From contig DVGY01000092.1 in the NCBI GenBank assembly GCA_018712465.1, positions 1-19,640 of the forward strand: 19,640 nucleotides of DNA. Reading direction: 5' to 3'. Position 1 is the stretch's first letter. Each line of letters starts with the position of its first letter. Shown here piece by piece: positions 14,077 to 19,640 of this stretch. This DNA is from Candidatus Egerieicola pullicola. GTDB taxonomy: Bacteria; Bacillota; Clostridia; Oscillospirales; Ruminococcaceae. Under the pieces are notes generated by a model that saw only the letters and a list, made by a program, of their open reading frames with translations, was not told the origin of the DNA and ran no database searches. Position numbers and translations under genes: made by a program.

Positions 14077-14093
14077 GCAAGGAGGTGCTGGGG

Positions 14094-14357
14094 ATGCCCA
14101 ATATCAAATCTGCTAAGAAGCGTGTTCTGGTCAACCAGACTAAGGCCGCTCGGAACAAGGCTCTGAAATCCAATCTGAAAACCATGATGAAGACTGCCAA
14201 CCAGGCGGTGGAAGCTAAGGCTGATAACATGGACGCCGCTGTGGCCAACGCAGTGAAGACCATCGACATGGCCTGCTCCAAAGGCTTGATCCACAAGAAC
14301 AACGCCGCCCGGAAAAAGAGCAAGCTGGTAAGCAAGCTCAACGCTGCCAAAGCGTAA
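14094..14357 (+). CDS. rpsT: 30S ribosomal protein S20
   Basis: Primary 16S rRNA-binding protein of the 30S body, 87 aa. It begins MPNIKSAKKRVLVN and is very rich in Lys/Ala, as expected for the three-helix bS20 bundle, with IHKNNAARKKSKL near the end. The start at 14094 follows AAGGAGG by eight to nine bases. An in-frame ATG at 14052 lies in the leader hairpin and would add 14 unrelated residues, so it is rejected. It diverges from gpr, a neighbourhood also seen in B. subtilis. It has its own promoter, leader and terminator and is therefore monocistronic. Identification is firm. Confidence 0.98.
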   Translation: MPNIKSAKKRVLVNQTKAARNKALKSNLKTMMKTANQAVEAKADNMDAAVANAVKTIDMACSKGLIHKNNAARKKSKLVSKLNAAKA

Positions 14358-14371
14358 TAGAATTTTGTAAG

Positions 14372-14409
14372 AAAACAGGCCTCCAACCTCTGGGCCTGTT
14401 TTTCTTTTG
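14372..14409 (+). terminator. Intrinsic terminator of rpsT
   Basis: Perfect 9-bp stem AAACAGGCC (14373-14381) / GGCCTGTTT (14393-14401) with an 11-nt loop, followed by TTCTTTTG. It begins 15 nt after the stop. Confidence 0.9.
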
Positions 14410-14455
14410 TCTTTCTATATTACTATTTGTATAATTCGTAAGTCATACTCCATTT

Positions 14456-14496
14456 TGGCAAAAAGAAAACGCTTGGAAAGAATTTCTCTCCAAGCG
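14456..14496 (-). terminator. Intrinsic terminator of adhE
   Basis: On the minus strand CGCTTGGA (plus 14489-14496) pairs with TCCAAGCG (plus 14470-14477); GAG/CTT extends the stem to eleven pairs. TTTTCTTTTTG follows. It converges with the rpsT terminator. Confidence 0.9.
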
Positions 14497-14515
14497 CTGT
14501 TTTTATCTTGTGAAA

Positions 14516-17173
14516 TTAAGCTTCGGCCTTTTCTTCCTTAGCTGCTTCCACCTTGGCCTGATAGTCCTTGCCGTAGTAGGCTTTCAGGTACATTTCCTTG
14601 ATCTCGCTGATCAGGGGGTAACGGGGATTGCTTCCGGTGCACTGGTCATCAAAAGCATTCCGAGACATTTCGTCCAAAGTAGCCAAGAAGTCCTCTTCCT
14701 TGACACCGTAGTCAGCAATGGTCTTCTTGACGCCAACAGCTTCCTTCAGCTCTTCAATCTTCGCAATGAACTTCTTCAGGGTATCCGCATCATCCTTGCC
14801 GAACACGCCGCAGAAGTTGGCGCATTCTACATACCGATGGAGGGTGTGGGGATATTGATACTGCGGGAAGGTGCCCATCTTCACCGGCTGTTCTGCCGCA
14901 TTGTATTCCAGCACCAGGCTGATCATCAAAGCGTTGGCCAGACCGTGAGCCAGGTGGTGGTAAGCACCCAGCTTATGAGCCATGGAGTGGCAGACGCCCA
15001 GGAATGCGTTGTTGAAGGCCATACCAGCCATGCAGGACGCGTCCGCCATCTTCTGACGAGCTTCTACATCGTTGCCGTTGTTGTAGGCACGGGGCAGATA
15101 TTCAAACACATTCTTCATTGCCTTGAGAGCCAAACCGTCGGTGTAATCAGTAGCCATCATAGAAGCGTAAGCTTCCAGAGCATGAGTCAGTACGTCCACG
15201 CCGGAGGCGCTGGTTAAGCCCTTGGGCTGAGTCATCATATTGTCAGTGTCCACAATGGCCATGTTGGGCATCAAAGAGTAATCCGCCAGAGGATACTTGA
15301 TGCCGGTCTCCTGGTCGGTGATAACGGCGAAGGAGGTCACTTCAGAACCGGTACCGGAGGAGGTGGGGATGGCTACAAAGAAGGCCTTGGTGCCCATCCG
15401 GGGGAAGGTGTGAACACGCTTCCGAATATCCATAAACCGCATGGCCATGGACTGGAAGTCTTCTTCCGGATGTTCGTACATCACCCACATGATCTTGGCG
15501 CAGTCCATAGCGGAACCGCCGCCGAACGCAATGATGCAGTCCGGCTCAAAATCCCGCATGAGCTTCAAGCCTTCCTGGGCGTTGGCCAGAGTGGGGTCAG
15601 GCTGTACACCAGCAAAGGTGGTGTAGGTGATTCCCATTTCGTCCAAACGATCGGTAACCGGCTTCAAGAACCCGTTTTTGAACAGGAAGCCATCGGTGAC
15701 CACAAAGGCTTTTTTCCGGTGATACACTGTTTCCAGTTCCTTCATTGCTACCGGCAGGCAGCCCTTCTTGAAATACACCTTTTCCGGCGCACGGAACCAC
15801 AGCATATTCTCTCTCCTCTCCGCAACGGTCTTGATGTTCAAAAATTGTTTGACCCCGATGTTTTCCGAAGTAGCGTTGCCGCCCCAGGAACCACAGCCCA
15901 GAGTCAGGGAGGGAGTCAGTTTGAAGTTGTAAATATCGCCGATGCCGCCCTGTGCCGCAGGGGTGTTCAGCAGGATACGGCCGGTCTTCATCCGGTCTTC
16001 AAATTCCCGGATCTTTTCGGACTGGTTCATGTCCACATACAGCACGGAGGTGTGGCCGAAGCCGCCATCCCGCACCAGACGGTCTGCCATGCTCAAAGCC
16101 TGTTCAAAGGTTTCCGCCTTGAACATAGCCAACACAGGAGACAGTTTTTCCCGAGCGAACACTTCGCTGGGATCGGTGGATTCGATCTGTGCAATCAGCA
16201 GCTTGGTGTTTTCCGGGACGGTAATGCCGGCCATCTTGGCAATGGTCACAGCAGTCTGTCCCACGATCTTCGCGTTGATGGAACCGCCGCCCGGGAACAT
16301 GGTAGCGCGGAGTTTTTCCTTTTCTTTTTCGTTGAGGAAGTAACCGCCGCGGTAAGCAAATTCCTGGCAAACGGCATCGTACAAATCAGCCAGCACGGTG
16401 ACAGACTGTTCGGAAGCGCAGATCATGCCGTTGTCGAAGGTCTTGGAGTGAATAATGGAGTTAACCGCCAGCCGTACATCGGCAGTGCTGTCGATGATAA
16501 CGGGGGTGTTGCCGGAACCGCCGCTGACAGCCGGGGTGCCGGAAGAGTAAGCTGCCTTCACCATGCCGGGGCCGCCGGTAGCGAAGATGATGTCAGCTTC
16601 TGCCATAAGCTGGTGAGTCAGATCCATAGAAGGCACATCGATCCAGCCGATCAAGCCCTTGGGAGCGCCGGCTGCTTCTGCCGCTTCCCGCACGATCTTC
16701 GCCGCCGCGATGGAGCTCTTTACTGCTCTCGGGTGGGGGCTGAACAAAATGGCGTTCCGGGTCTTCAAAGCCACCAAAGACTTGTAAATCACCGTAGAAG
16801 TGGGGTTGGTGGTGGGGGTAATAGCGGCAATGACACCGATGGGTTCGGCAATCTTACGCACGCCATACGCCTTATCTTCTTCGATCACACCACAGGTCTT
16901 GGTGTACCGATAGTTGTTGTACACATATTCTGAGGCGTAGTGGTTTTTGATAACTTTGTCTTCCACAACACCCATGCCGGTTTCCTGCACGGCAAATTCC
17001 GCCAGATCAATCCGGTGCTGATTGGCAGCTTTCGCTGCGGCATAGAAAATAGCGTCTACCTGCTCCTGGGTGTAGGAAGCGTATTCCGCCTGGGCTTTGC
17101 GGAGCTCATCCAGGCAGCGGGACAAGCTTTCTGCGCTGTCCACGGTTTCATACTGCATTTTGGTTTCCTGCAT
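14516..17173 (-). CDS. adhE: Bifunctional acetaldehyde-CoA / alcohol dehydrogenase
   Basis: Reduces acetyl-CoA to acetaldehyde and then ethanol, using two NADH, and forms spirosomes in the cytosol. It has 885 aa, full length for AdhE. The N-terminal aldehyde dehydrogenase domain (about 1-440) carries catalytic Cys252 in ICASEQS and TGGPGMVKAAY for NAD binding. The linker is about 440-460. The C-terminal iron-dependent dehydrogenase domain has GGGSAMD near 551-557 and metal ligands Asp660 and His664 (VDVLTHALEA), His729 (CHSMAH) and His743 (HLAHG). The tail is Lys/Glu/Ala-rich. The ATG at 17173 has AGGAGG seven bases upstream; an in-frame TTG at 17194 lies before that site. It is monocistronic with a strong promoter overlapped by Rex-like operators, so repression when NADH is low is likely. 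All key residues are present. Confidence 0.98.
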   Translation of the reverse strand: MQETKMQYETVDSAESLSRCLDELRKAQAEYASYTQEQVDAIFYAAAKAANQHRIDLAEFAVQETGMGVVEDKVIKNHYASEYVYNNYRYTKTCGVIEEDKAYGVRKIAEPIGVIAAITPTTNPTSTVIYKSLVALKTRNAILFSPHPRAVKSSIAAAKIVREAAEAAGAPKGLIGWIDVPSMDLTHQLMAEADIIFATGGPGMVKAAYSSGTPAVSGGSGNTPVIIDSTADVRLAVNSIIHSKTFDNGMICASEQSVTVLADLYDAVCQEFAYRGGYFLNEKEKEKLRATMFPGGGSINAKIVGQTAVTIAKMAGITVPENTKLLIAQIESTDPSEVFAREKLSPVLAMFKAETFEQALSMADRLVRDGGFGHTSVLYVDMNQSEKIREFEDRMKTGRILLNTPAAQGGIGDIYNFKLTPSLTLGCGSWGGNATSENIGVKQFLNIKTVAERRENMLWFRAPEKVYFKKGCLPVAMKELETVYHRKKAFVVTDGFLFKNGFLKPVTDRLDEMGITYTTFAGVQPDPTLANAQEGLKLMRDFEPDCIIAFGGGSAMDCAKIMWVMYEHPEEDFQSMAMRFMDIRKRVHTFPRMGTKAFFVAIPTSSGTGSEVTSFAVITDQETGIKYPLADYSLMPNMAIVDTDNMMTQPKGLTSASGVDVLTHALEAYASMMATDYTDGLALKAMKNVFEYLPRAYNNGNDVEARQKMADASCMAGMAFNNAFLGVCHSMAHKLGAYHHLAHGLANALMISLVLEYNAAEQPVKMGTFPQYQYPHTLHRYVECANFCGVFGKDDADTLKKFIAKIEELKEAVGVKKTIADYGVKEEDFLATLDEMSRNAFDDQCTGSNPRYPLISEIKEMYLKAYYGKDYQAKVEAAKEEKAEA

Positions 17174-17234
17174 ATCCGTTCCTCCTGCTTCCAAAAAATA
17201 TGAATGCGTTGGTTCCCCTTCTTGGGATGATTCT

Positions 17235-17263
17235 AGTATATGCCTTTGTTAAATTTTTGTCAA
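17235..17263 (-). promoter_or_regulatory. Sigma-A promoter of adhE
   Basis: On the minus strand TTGACA (plus 17258-17263), a 17-nt spacer and TATACT (plus 17235-17240). This is a near-perfect promoter about 60 nt upstream of the start codon. The -35 box is the left end of the promoter-proximal Rex-like site. Confidence 0.88.
17246..17263 (-). promoter_or_regulatory. Rex-like operator, promoter-proximal copy
   Basis: The minus strand reads TTGACAAAAATTTAACAA. It matches the known Rex consensus TTGTTAA-N4-TTAACAA at all but two half-site positions; the two changes create the -35 TTGACA. Binding here would block RNA polymerase. Rex is the NADH/NAD-sensing repressor of fermentation genes in Gram-positives; its gene is not in the window. 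Confidence 0.65.
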
Positions 17264-17269
17264 TCAACT

Positions 17270-17287
17270 TTGTTAAAATTTTGTCAA
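17270..17287 (-). promoter_or_regulatory. Rex-like operator, distal copy
   Basis: The minus strand reads TTGACAAAATTTTAACAA, differing from the proximal copy at one base. The two 18-bp sites are 6 nt apart (24-bp period, about two helical turns), so bound repressors would lie on nearly the same DNA face. Confidence 0.62.
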
Positions 17288-17310
17288 ACATACAAAATTC
17301 ACGAAAATCC

Positions 17311-17429
17311 GCGTTGTTTTTTGGTGACAACGCTCTGTCCTTTGGGACAATTTGGAAAGAATTTGCCCATTCTTCCGTCCCAATTCTCCAAAAGGCGACA
17401 GGGACAAGCCGCTTTTTGCTTCAAAAAGC
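17311..17429. other. Run of three hairpins between adhE operators and the C39 peptidase terminator
   Basis: No gene is supported here. Three strong inverted repeats occur in a row: GCGTTGT (17311-17317) / ACAACGC (17327-17333); TTGGGAC (17342-17348) / GTCCCAA (17377-17383) with a further inner stem GGAAAGAAT/ATTCTTCC; and GCTTTTTG (17411-17418) / CAAAAAGC (17422-17429). A fourth is the terminator at 17432-17490. They lie upstream of the adhE promoter, so they are not in the adhE mRNA from that start. They may be backup terminators, or a small RNA whose promoter I could not find. Confidence 0.5.
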
Positions 17430-17431
17430 AT

Positions 17432-17490
17432 TCTTCCAAAACAAAAAGCACGGTGGAAAGGAAACTGCAAAAGCAGCCTTTGGCCGTGCT
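17432..17490 (-). terminator. Terminator of the C39 peptidase gene
   Basis: On the minus strand AGCACGG (plus 17484-17490) pairs with CCGTGCT (plus 17447-17453). Inside it AAAGG pairs with CCTTT and CTGC with GCAG around a TTTT loop. TTTTGTTTTG follows the stem. It starts about 39 nt after the stop codon. Confidence 0.82.
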
Positions 17491-17528
17491 GAACAAGAGT
17501 TATTTATTTGGAAAATAGTTCTTTTTGG

Positions 17529-18377
17529 TTATCCCATTTCCTCCAAAACCACACATTGATTTTGCCGGGAAACAAAGACGCTTTCAAACTGCTGACGGTC
17601 ATACTCCACCACTCCGGCAATGGGATCGGCAATGGTCACAGTGGAGTCCGAGTAACCAATTAGCACAGCGCCGTGATCGTTGGTACTCCACTCCACATAA
17701 TCGCCGCTCTCGGTATACCAGCCCTGGGTTTCCCGGCGGTCTGCCATACCGATGGTCACCCAAACCACAACCGGGATATTGTCACTGACCAGCTCATACA
17801 GCTCTTCCGGAGCAGACCCGCTGCGATCTACTGCCCGCAGTGTGCTTCCGGCATCGGTTAAATATCCGTTAGCAGCGGTGACAATAGCAGGGGTGCCGCA
17901 GATGTAACCCAGCTGACGAAAGGGATCCCCCACAAAGTATTCCCGCAGGTCCCCGCCGTACCGTCTGCCGTCCGCCCCATAGGAAAACGATGCAGGCACA
18001 GTAGGAAGATACCGGCCCGCCATGGTAGTTTTGTCTACATCATAACCGTAATAATGGAGCACCATAGTCAGGGCGGTAATTTCGCAGCCGGTGGGCAGTT
18101 CCGGCATCTGATAAAGAATGGGAAAATTGGGAATGAGATGCTCCTCAGGCGCCGCTGTTTCGAAATCCAGGAAAACAGGCAGAGAGTCGCTTTGCTCCAA
18201 ACTCTCTTCCGGAAGAACAGTTTGCCCCACCTCTTCCGGTAAAACCACCAGAGATTCCTCCTTCTCTTCACACAGAGAAATCTTCTGGTTCTCTTCCACC
18301 CCTACAAATTGACCGAAAAGCAACATTCCAAACAAAAGCGCCAGGGTGCAGACTGCCGCAATCACCCGTTTAGTCAT
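17529..18377 (-). CDS. Exported C39-family (papain-like) cysteine peptidase
   Basis: Protein of 282 aa with a C39_2-type peptidase-like domain. Residues 4-25 are a signal anchor or signal peptide (KR then a hydrophobic core, no lipobox). Residues 27-80 form an acidic linker with two similar pieces, VVLPEE and TVLPEE. The papain-like domain follows: Gln90 (LYQMPELPTGCE, oxyanion position), catalytic Cys98, His235 (NDHGAVLIGY) and Asp251 (IADPIAG). The substrate is unknown; this class is common in Firmicutes as surface or secreted proteins and is not restricted to bacteriocin leaders. The ATG at 18377 has only a weak GGTGAG site seven bases away, and the stop of a small upstream ORF overlaps it, so translational coupling is possible. 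The own terminator lies at 17432-17490. Family is well supported; role is not. Confidence 0.87.
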   Translation of the reverse strand: MTKRVIAAVCTLALLFGMLLFGQFVGVEENQKISLCEEKEESLVVLPEEVGQTVLPEESLEQSDSLPVFLDFETAAPEEHLIPNFPILYQMPELPTGCEITALTMVLHYYGYDVDKTTMAGRYLPTVPASFSYGADGRRYGGDLREYFVGDPFRQLGYICGTPAIVTAANGYLTDAGSTLRAVDRSGSAPEELYELVSDNIPVVVWVTIGMADRRETQGWYTESGDYVEWSTNDHGAVLIGYSDSTVTIADPIAGVVEYDRQQFESVFVSRQNQCVVLEEMG

Positions 18378-18507
18378 GGCCGCTCACCAGCTTTGACCTA
18401 TCCCAGCCCGCCGTCTTTCGCCGCATTGTCCTGGCAGAACCAAGAAAAGCATTTACTCTGGGCAGGTATAACTCCATCCTTTCCTTCACAGCAATCATCC
18501 CTTTCAT
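18370..18507 (-). CDS. Possible small ORF translationally coupled to the C39 peptidase
   Basis: Open frame of 45 codons if started at the ATG at 18507; alternatives are ATG 18498, GTG 18489 (AAAGGG nine bases upstream) and ATG 18477. It lies downstream of the promoter at 18543-18571. Its stop codon falls inside the first codons of the peptidase (8-nt overlap), a layout typical of translational coupling. The product (MELYLPRVNAFLGSARTMRR core) is basic and not recognised, with no membrane segment. It may instead be untranslated leader. Confidence is low. Confidence 0.3.
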   Translation of the reverse strand: MKGMIAVKERMELYLPRVNAFLGSARTMRRKTAGWDRSKLVSGHD

Positions 18508-18542
18508 ATTCTCTTGGTGCATAAGGCTTTGATTCTGTTTCC

Positions 18543-18571
18543 AGTATAACGGAGGAAGCATTCCATGTAAA
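18543..18571 (-). promoter_or_regulatory. Sigma-A-type promoter for the C39 peptidase unit
   Basis: On the minus strand TTTACA (plus 18566-18571), a 17-nt spacer and TATACT (plus 18543-18548). The predicted start near 18536 is about 160 nt before the peptidase start codon. The gap to the next gene's terminator (18618) holds only AT-rich sequence. Confidence 0.65.
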
Positions 18572-18617
18572 ATACTTATCTTTTATTGCTTTCCATACAA
18601 ATTATGAATCAATTCTA

Positions 18618-18656
18618 CAAAAGAAAAGGCACGATCTCCCAAAATGAAATCGTGCC
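18618..18656 (-). terminator. Intrinsic terminator of the GH42 gene
   Basis: Perfect 8-bp stem GGCACGAT (18628-18635) / ATCGTGCC (18649-18656). On the minus strand TTTTCTTTTG follows the stem. It begins 12 nt after the stop codon. Confidence 0.9.
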
Positions 18657-18668
18657 CGTTGCATCATC

Positions 18669-19640
18669 TTATTCGATTTTTTCTTCTGCACTGCCCACTA
18701 CAGTAAAGCCATAGGGAAGCAGAGATACTTCGGAACACTCCCATTTTTTGTCCAAAGAAATGGTTTGCGGCGTATCCGTGTGGTTGAGCACAAAGAGGTA
18801 GTTTTGCTCTCTCCCCTTGCGGCAGGCCAGTTCCACTCCTTCCGGGGTTTCTCCCAGAGAATCCACGTCGGCAGCCCGAAGCAGTTCGCTCACGAACTTT
18901 TTCATCAACCCTTCCTCCGGCTCAATGCCTACATACCAAGCTTGTCCCTGGCCAAAACGATTCCGAGTAATCACCGGGGTGCCGGCATACCATTCTACGG
19001 CGGCAGTGGCTAAAGGCTGAGCAGTGGTAGGAGTAATCAAGTCGCACCACTGTTCTCCCTGGAACAGCTCCTCTCCCCACCGAACAGGCAAGGTGGTTTC
19101 CCACAAGCAGTCGTACTCCGGCACCTCAATGCCCAGCACATCCCGTAAGCCTCCGGGAAGAGCGTCGGGATGACAGAGATTGGTGTCGTCTTTGACGCCG
19201 GTGCGCATGGTCAGTAGCAAGTGCCCGCCCTGGGCCACATACTCCCGGTACTTCTCCTCCAACGCCGGATTGGTCAAATACTGCAATGGGGCGATCAGCA
19301 GTTTGTATTTAGAAAAGTCTGCCTGGTCGCTGAGAAAATCCACCGGCACATTAGCCTGGTACAAAGCAGTGTAGTACTTCATCACCTGCCCCAGGTAGGT
19401 GAGCTTGGGGTTCTGGGGCTGAATCTGCAGGGCATAATTCTGGTCGTAGGAATAGACGATCCCCACCTGAGCCGGGGTGGTAATGCCCTGCATTTCTTCC
19501 ATGTAGGGGCGCAGTTTGGCAAAGAGCTCTTTCAGCTCCTGATAGGTCCGGCCGGGCTTGCCGCTGTGGGGCAGGATGCCGTGCCAGTACTGTTCCGTGC
19601 CAAACAAACAGCTTCTCCAACGAAAATACACCACCGTGTC
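18669..19640 (-). CDS. GH42 beta-galactosidase, C-terminal part, cut by window edge
   Basis: Glycosidase of family 42, which removes terminal beta-galactosyl residues, often from galactan or galacto-oligosaccharides taken into the cell. Only the last ~323 residues are present; the frame stays open to the window edge (DTVVYFRWR), so a GTG at 19634 is internal. FRWRSCLFGTEQYWHGILPHSG is the end of the family's TIM barrel. The trimerisation domain follows (VGIVYSYDQNYAL to about GGHLLLTMRTG), and the beta-sandwich end carries GVELACRKGREQNYLFVLNHTD. The nucleophile and acid/base glutamates lie off the window, so catalysis cannot be checked. No signal peptide can be judged. Together with the secreted GH43 enzyme it suggests use of plant arabinan/galactan, though the two are 9 kb apart and not one operon. 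Confidence 0.9.
   Translation of the reverse strand, partial: DTVVYFRWRSCLFGTEQYWHGILPHSGKPGRTYQELKELFAKLRPYMEEMQGITTPAQVGIVYSYDQNYALQIQPQNPKLTYLGQVMKYYTALYQANVPVDFLSDQADFSKYKLLIAPLQYLTNPALEEKYREYVAQGGHLLLTMRTGVKDDTNLCHPDALPGGLRDVLGIEVPEYDCLWETTLPVRWGEELFQGEQWCDLITPTTAQPLATAAVEWYAGTPVITRNRFGQGQAWYVGIEPEEGLMKKFVSELLRAADVDSLGETPEGVELACRKGREQNYLFVLNHTDTPQTISLDKKWECSEVSLLPYGFTVVGSAEEKIE

Noticed and set aside
14052..14093. 14-residue N-terminal extension of S20
   Set aside because: It is within the leader hairpin and ribosome site; S20 proteins begin at MPNIKSAKKR.
15410..16933. 507-codon open frame on the plus strand opposite adhE
   Set aside because: It is fully antisense to full-length adhE with all catalytic residues in the other frame; no motif or start signal.
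17200..17559. 119-codon plus-strand frame across the adhE control region
   Set aside because: It overlaps the Rex-like sites, four hairpins and the end of the peptidase gene; the composition is noise-like.

Overview
The window comes from a moderately GC-rich, endospore-forming, fermentative member of the class Clostridia. The best guess is an Oscillospiraceae/Ruminococcaceae-type gut anaerobe. The support is the gpr-spoIIP sporulation pair, a clostridial AdhE with Rex-like operators, strong AGGAGG-type ribosome binding sites, encoded tRNA CCA ends, and a B. subtilis-like aroQ - M24 peptidase - efp gene order. Species cannot be named from the sequence alone. No rRNA, CRISPR array, transposase, integrase or phage gene was seen. 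Most of the window is core housekeeping DNA with a few accessory genes.

Layout. Positions 1-845 (+) hold the 3' part of a GldA-like iron-dependent alcohol dehydrogenase. A pair of facing terminators follows. A minus-strand block from 5111 down to 985 then reads yqeG-type HAD phosphatase, Nfo-like TIM-barrel protein, aroQ, Xaa-Pro-type M24 peptidase, efp (with its own promoter) and a CD1247-type zinc-ribbon protein. Upstream of that block are rpsU (5180-5356, 58 aa, GTG start, perfect consensus promoter, own terminator) and proC. Positions 6562-9510 (+) form a self-contained unit: promoter, 250-nt leader, a large secreted GH43 arabinanase-like enzyme carrying two ricin-B modules, and a terminator.

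Positions 9525-9816 (-) carry tRNA-Thr(CGU) and tRNA-Ala(CGC) with promoter and terminator. A 3-methyladenine DNA glycosylase, an AI-2E-family membrane protein, spoIIP and gpr follow, all on the minus strand. rpsT (+) diverges from gpr and has a structured leader. Positions 14456-17287 (-) hold adhE with a consensus promoter whose -35 box lies inside the first of two tandem Rex-like sites. Upstream are a hairpin-rich intergenic stretch, an exported C39-family cysteine peptidase that may be preceded by a small coupled ORF, and the 3' part of a GH42 beta-galactosidase that runs off the right edge.

How the genes fit together. The secreted GH43 protein and the GH42 enzyme suggest growth on plant arabinan/galactan side chains. 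AdhE, under apparent NADH/NAD control, re-oxidises the NADH made by fermenting the sugars. The efp/rpsU/rpsT/tRNA genes serve translation, and gpr/spoIIP serve sporulation and germination. I did not find an unmistakably new multi-gene system. The most notable items are the ricin-B module apparently inserted inside the GH43 catalytic fold, the tandem Rex-like operators at adhE, the hairpin array at 17311-17490, the arabinanase leader with an orphan Shine-Dalgarno, and the 15-bp perfect palindrome in the efp promoter.
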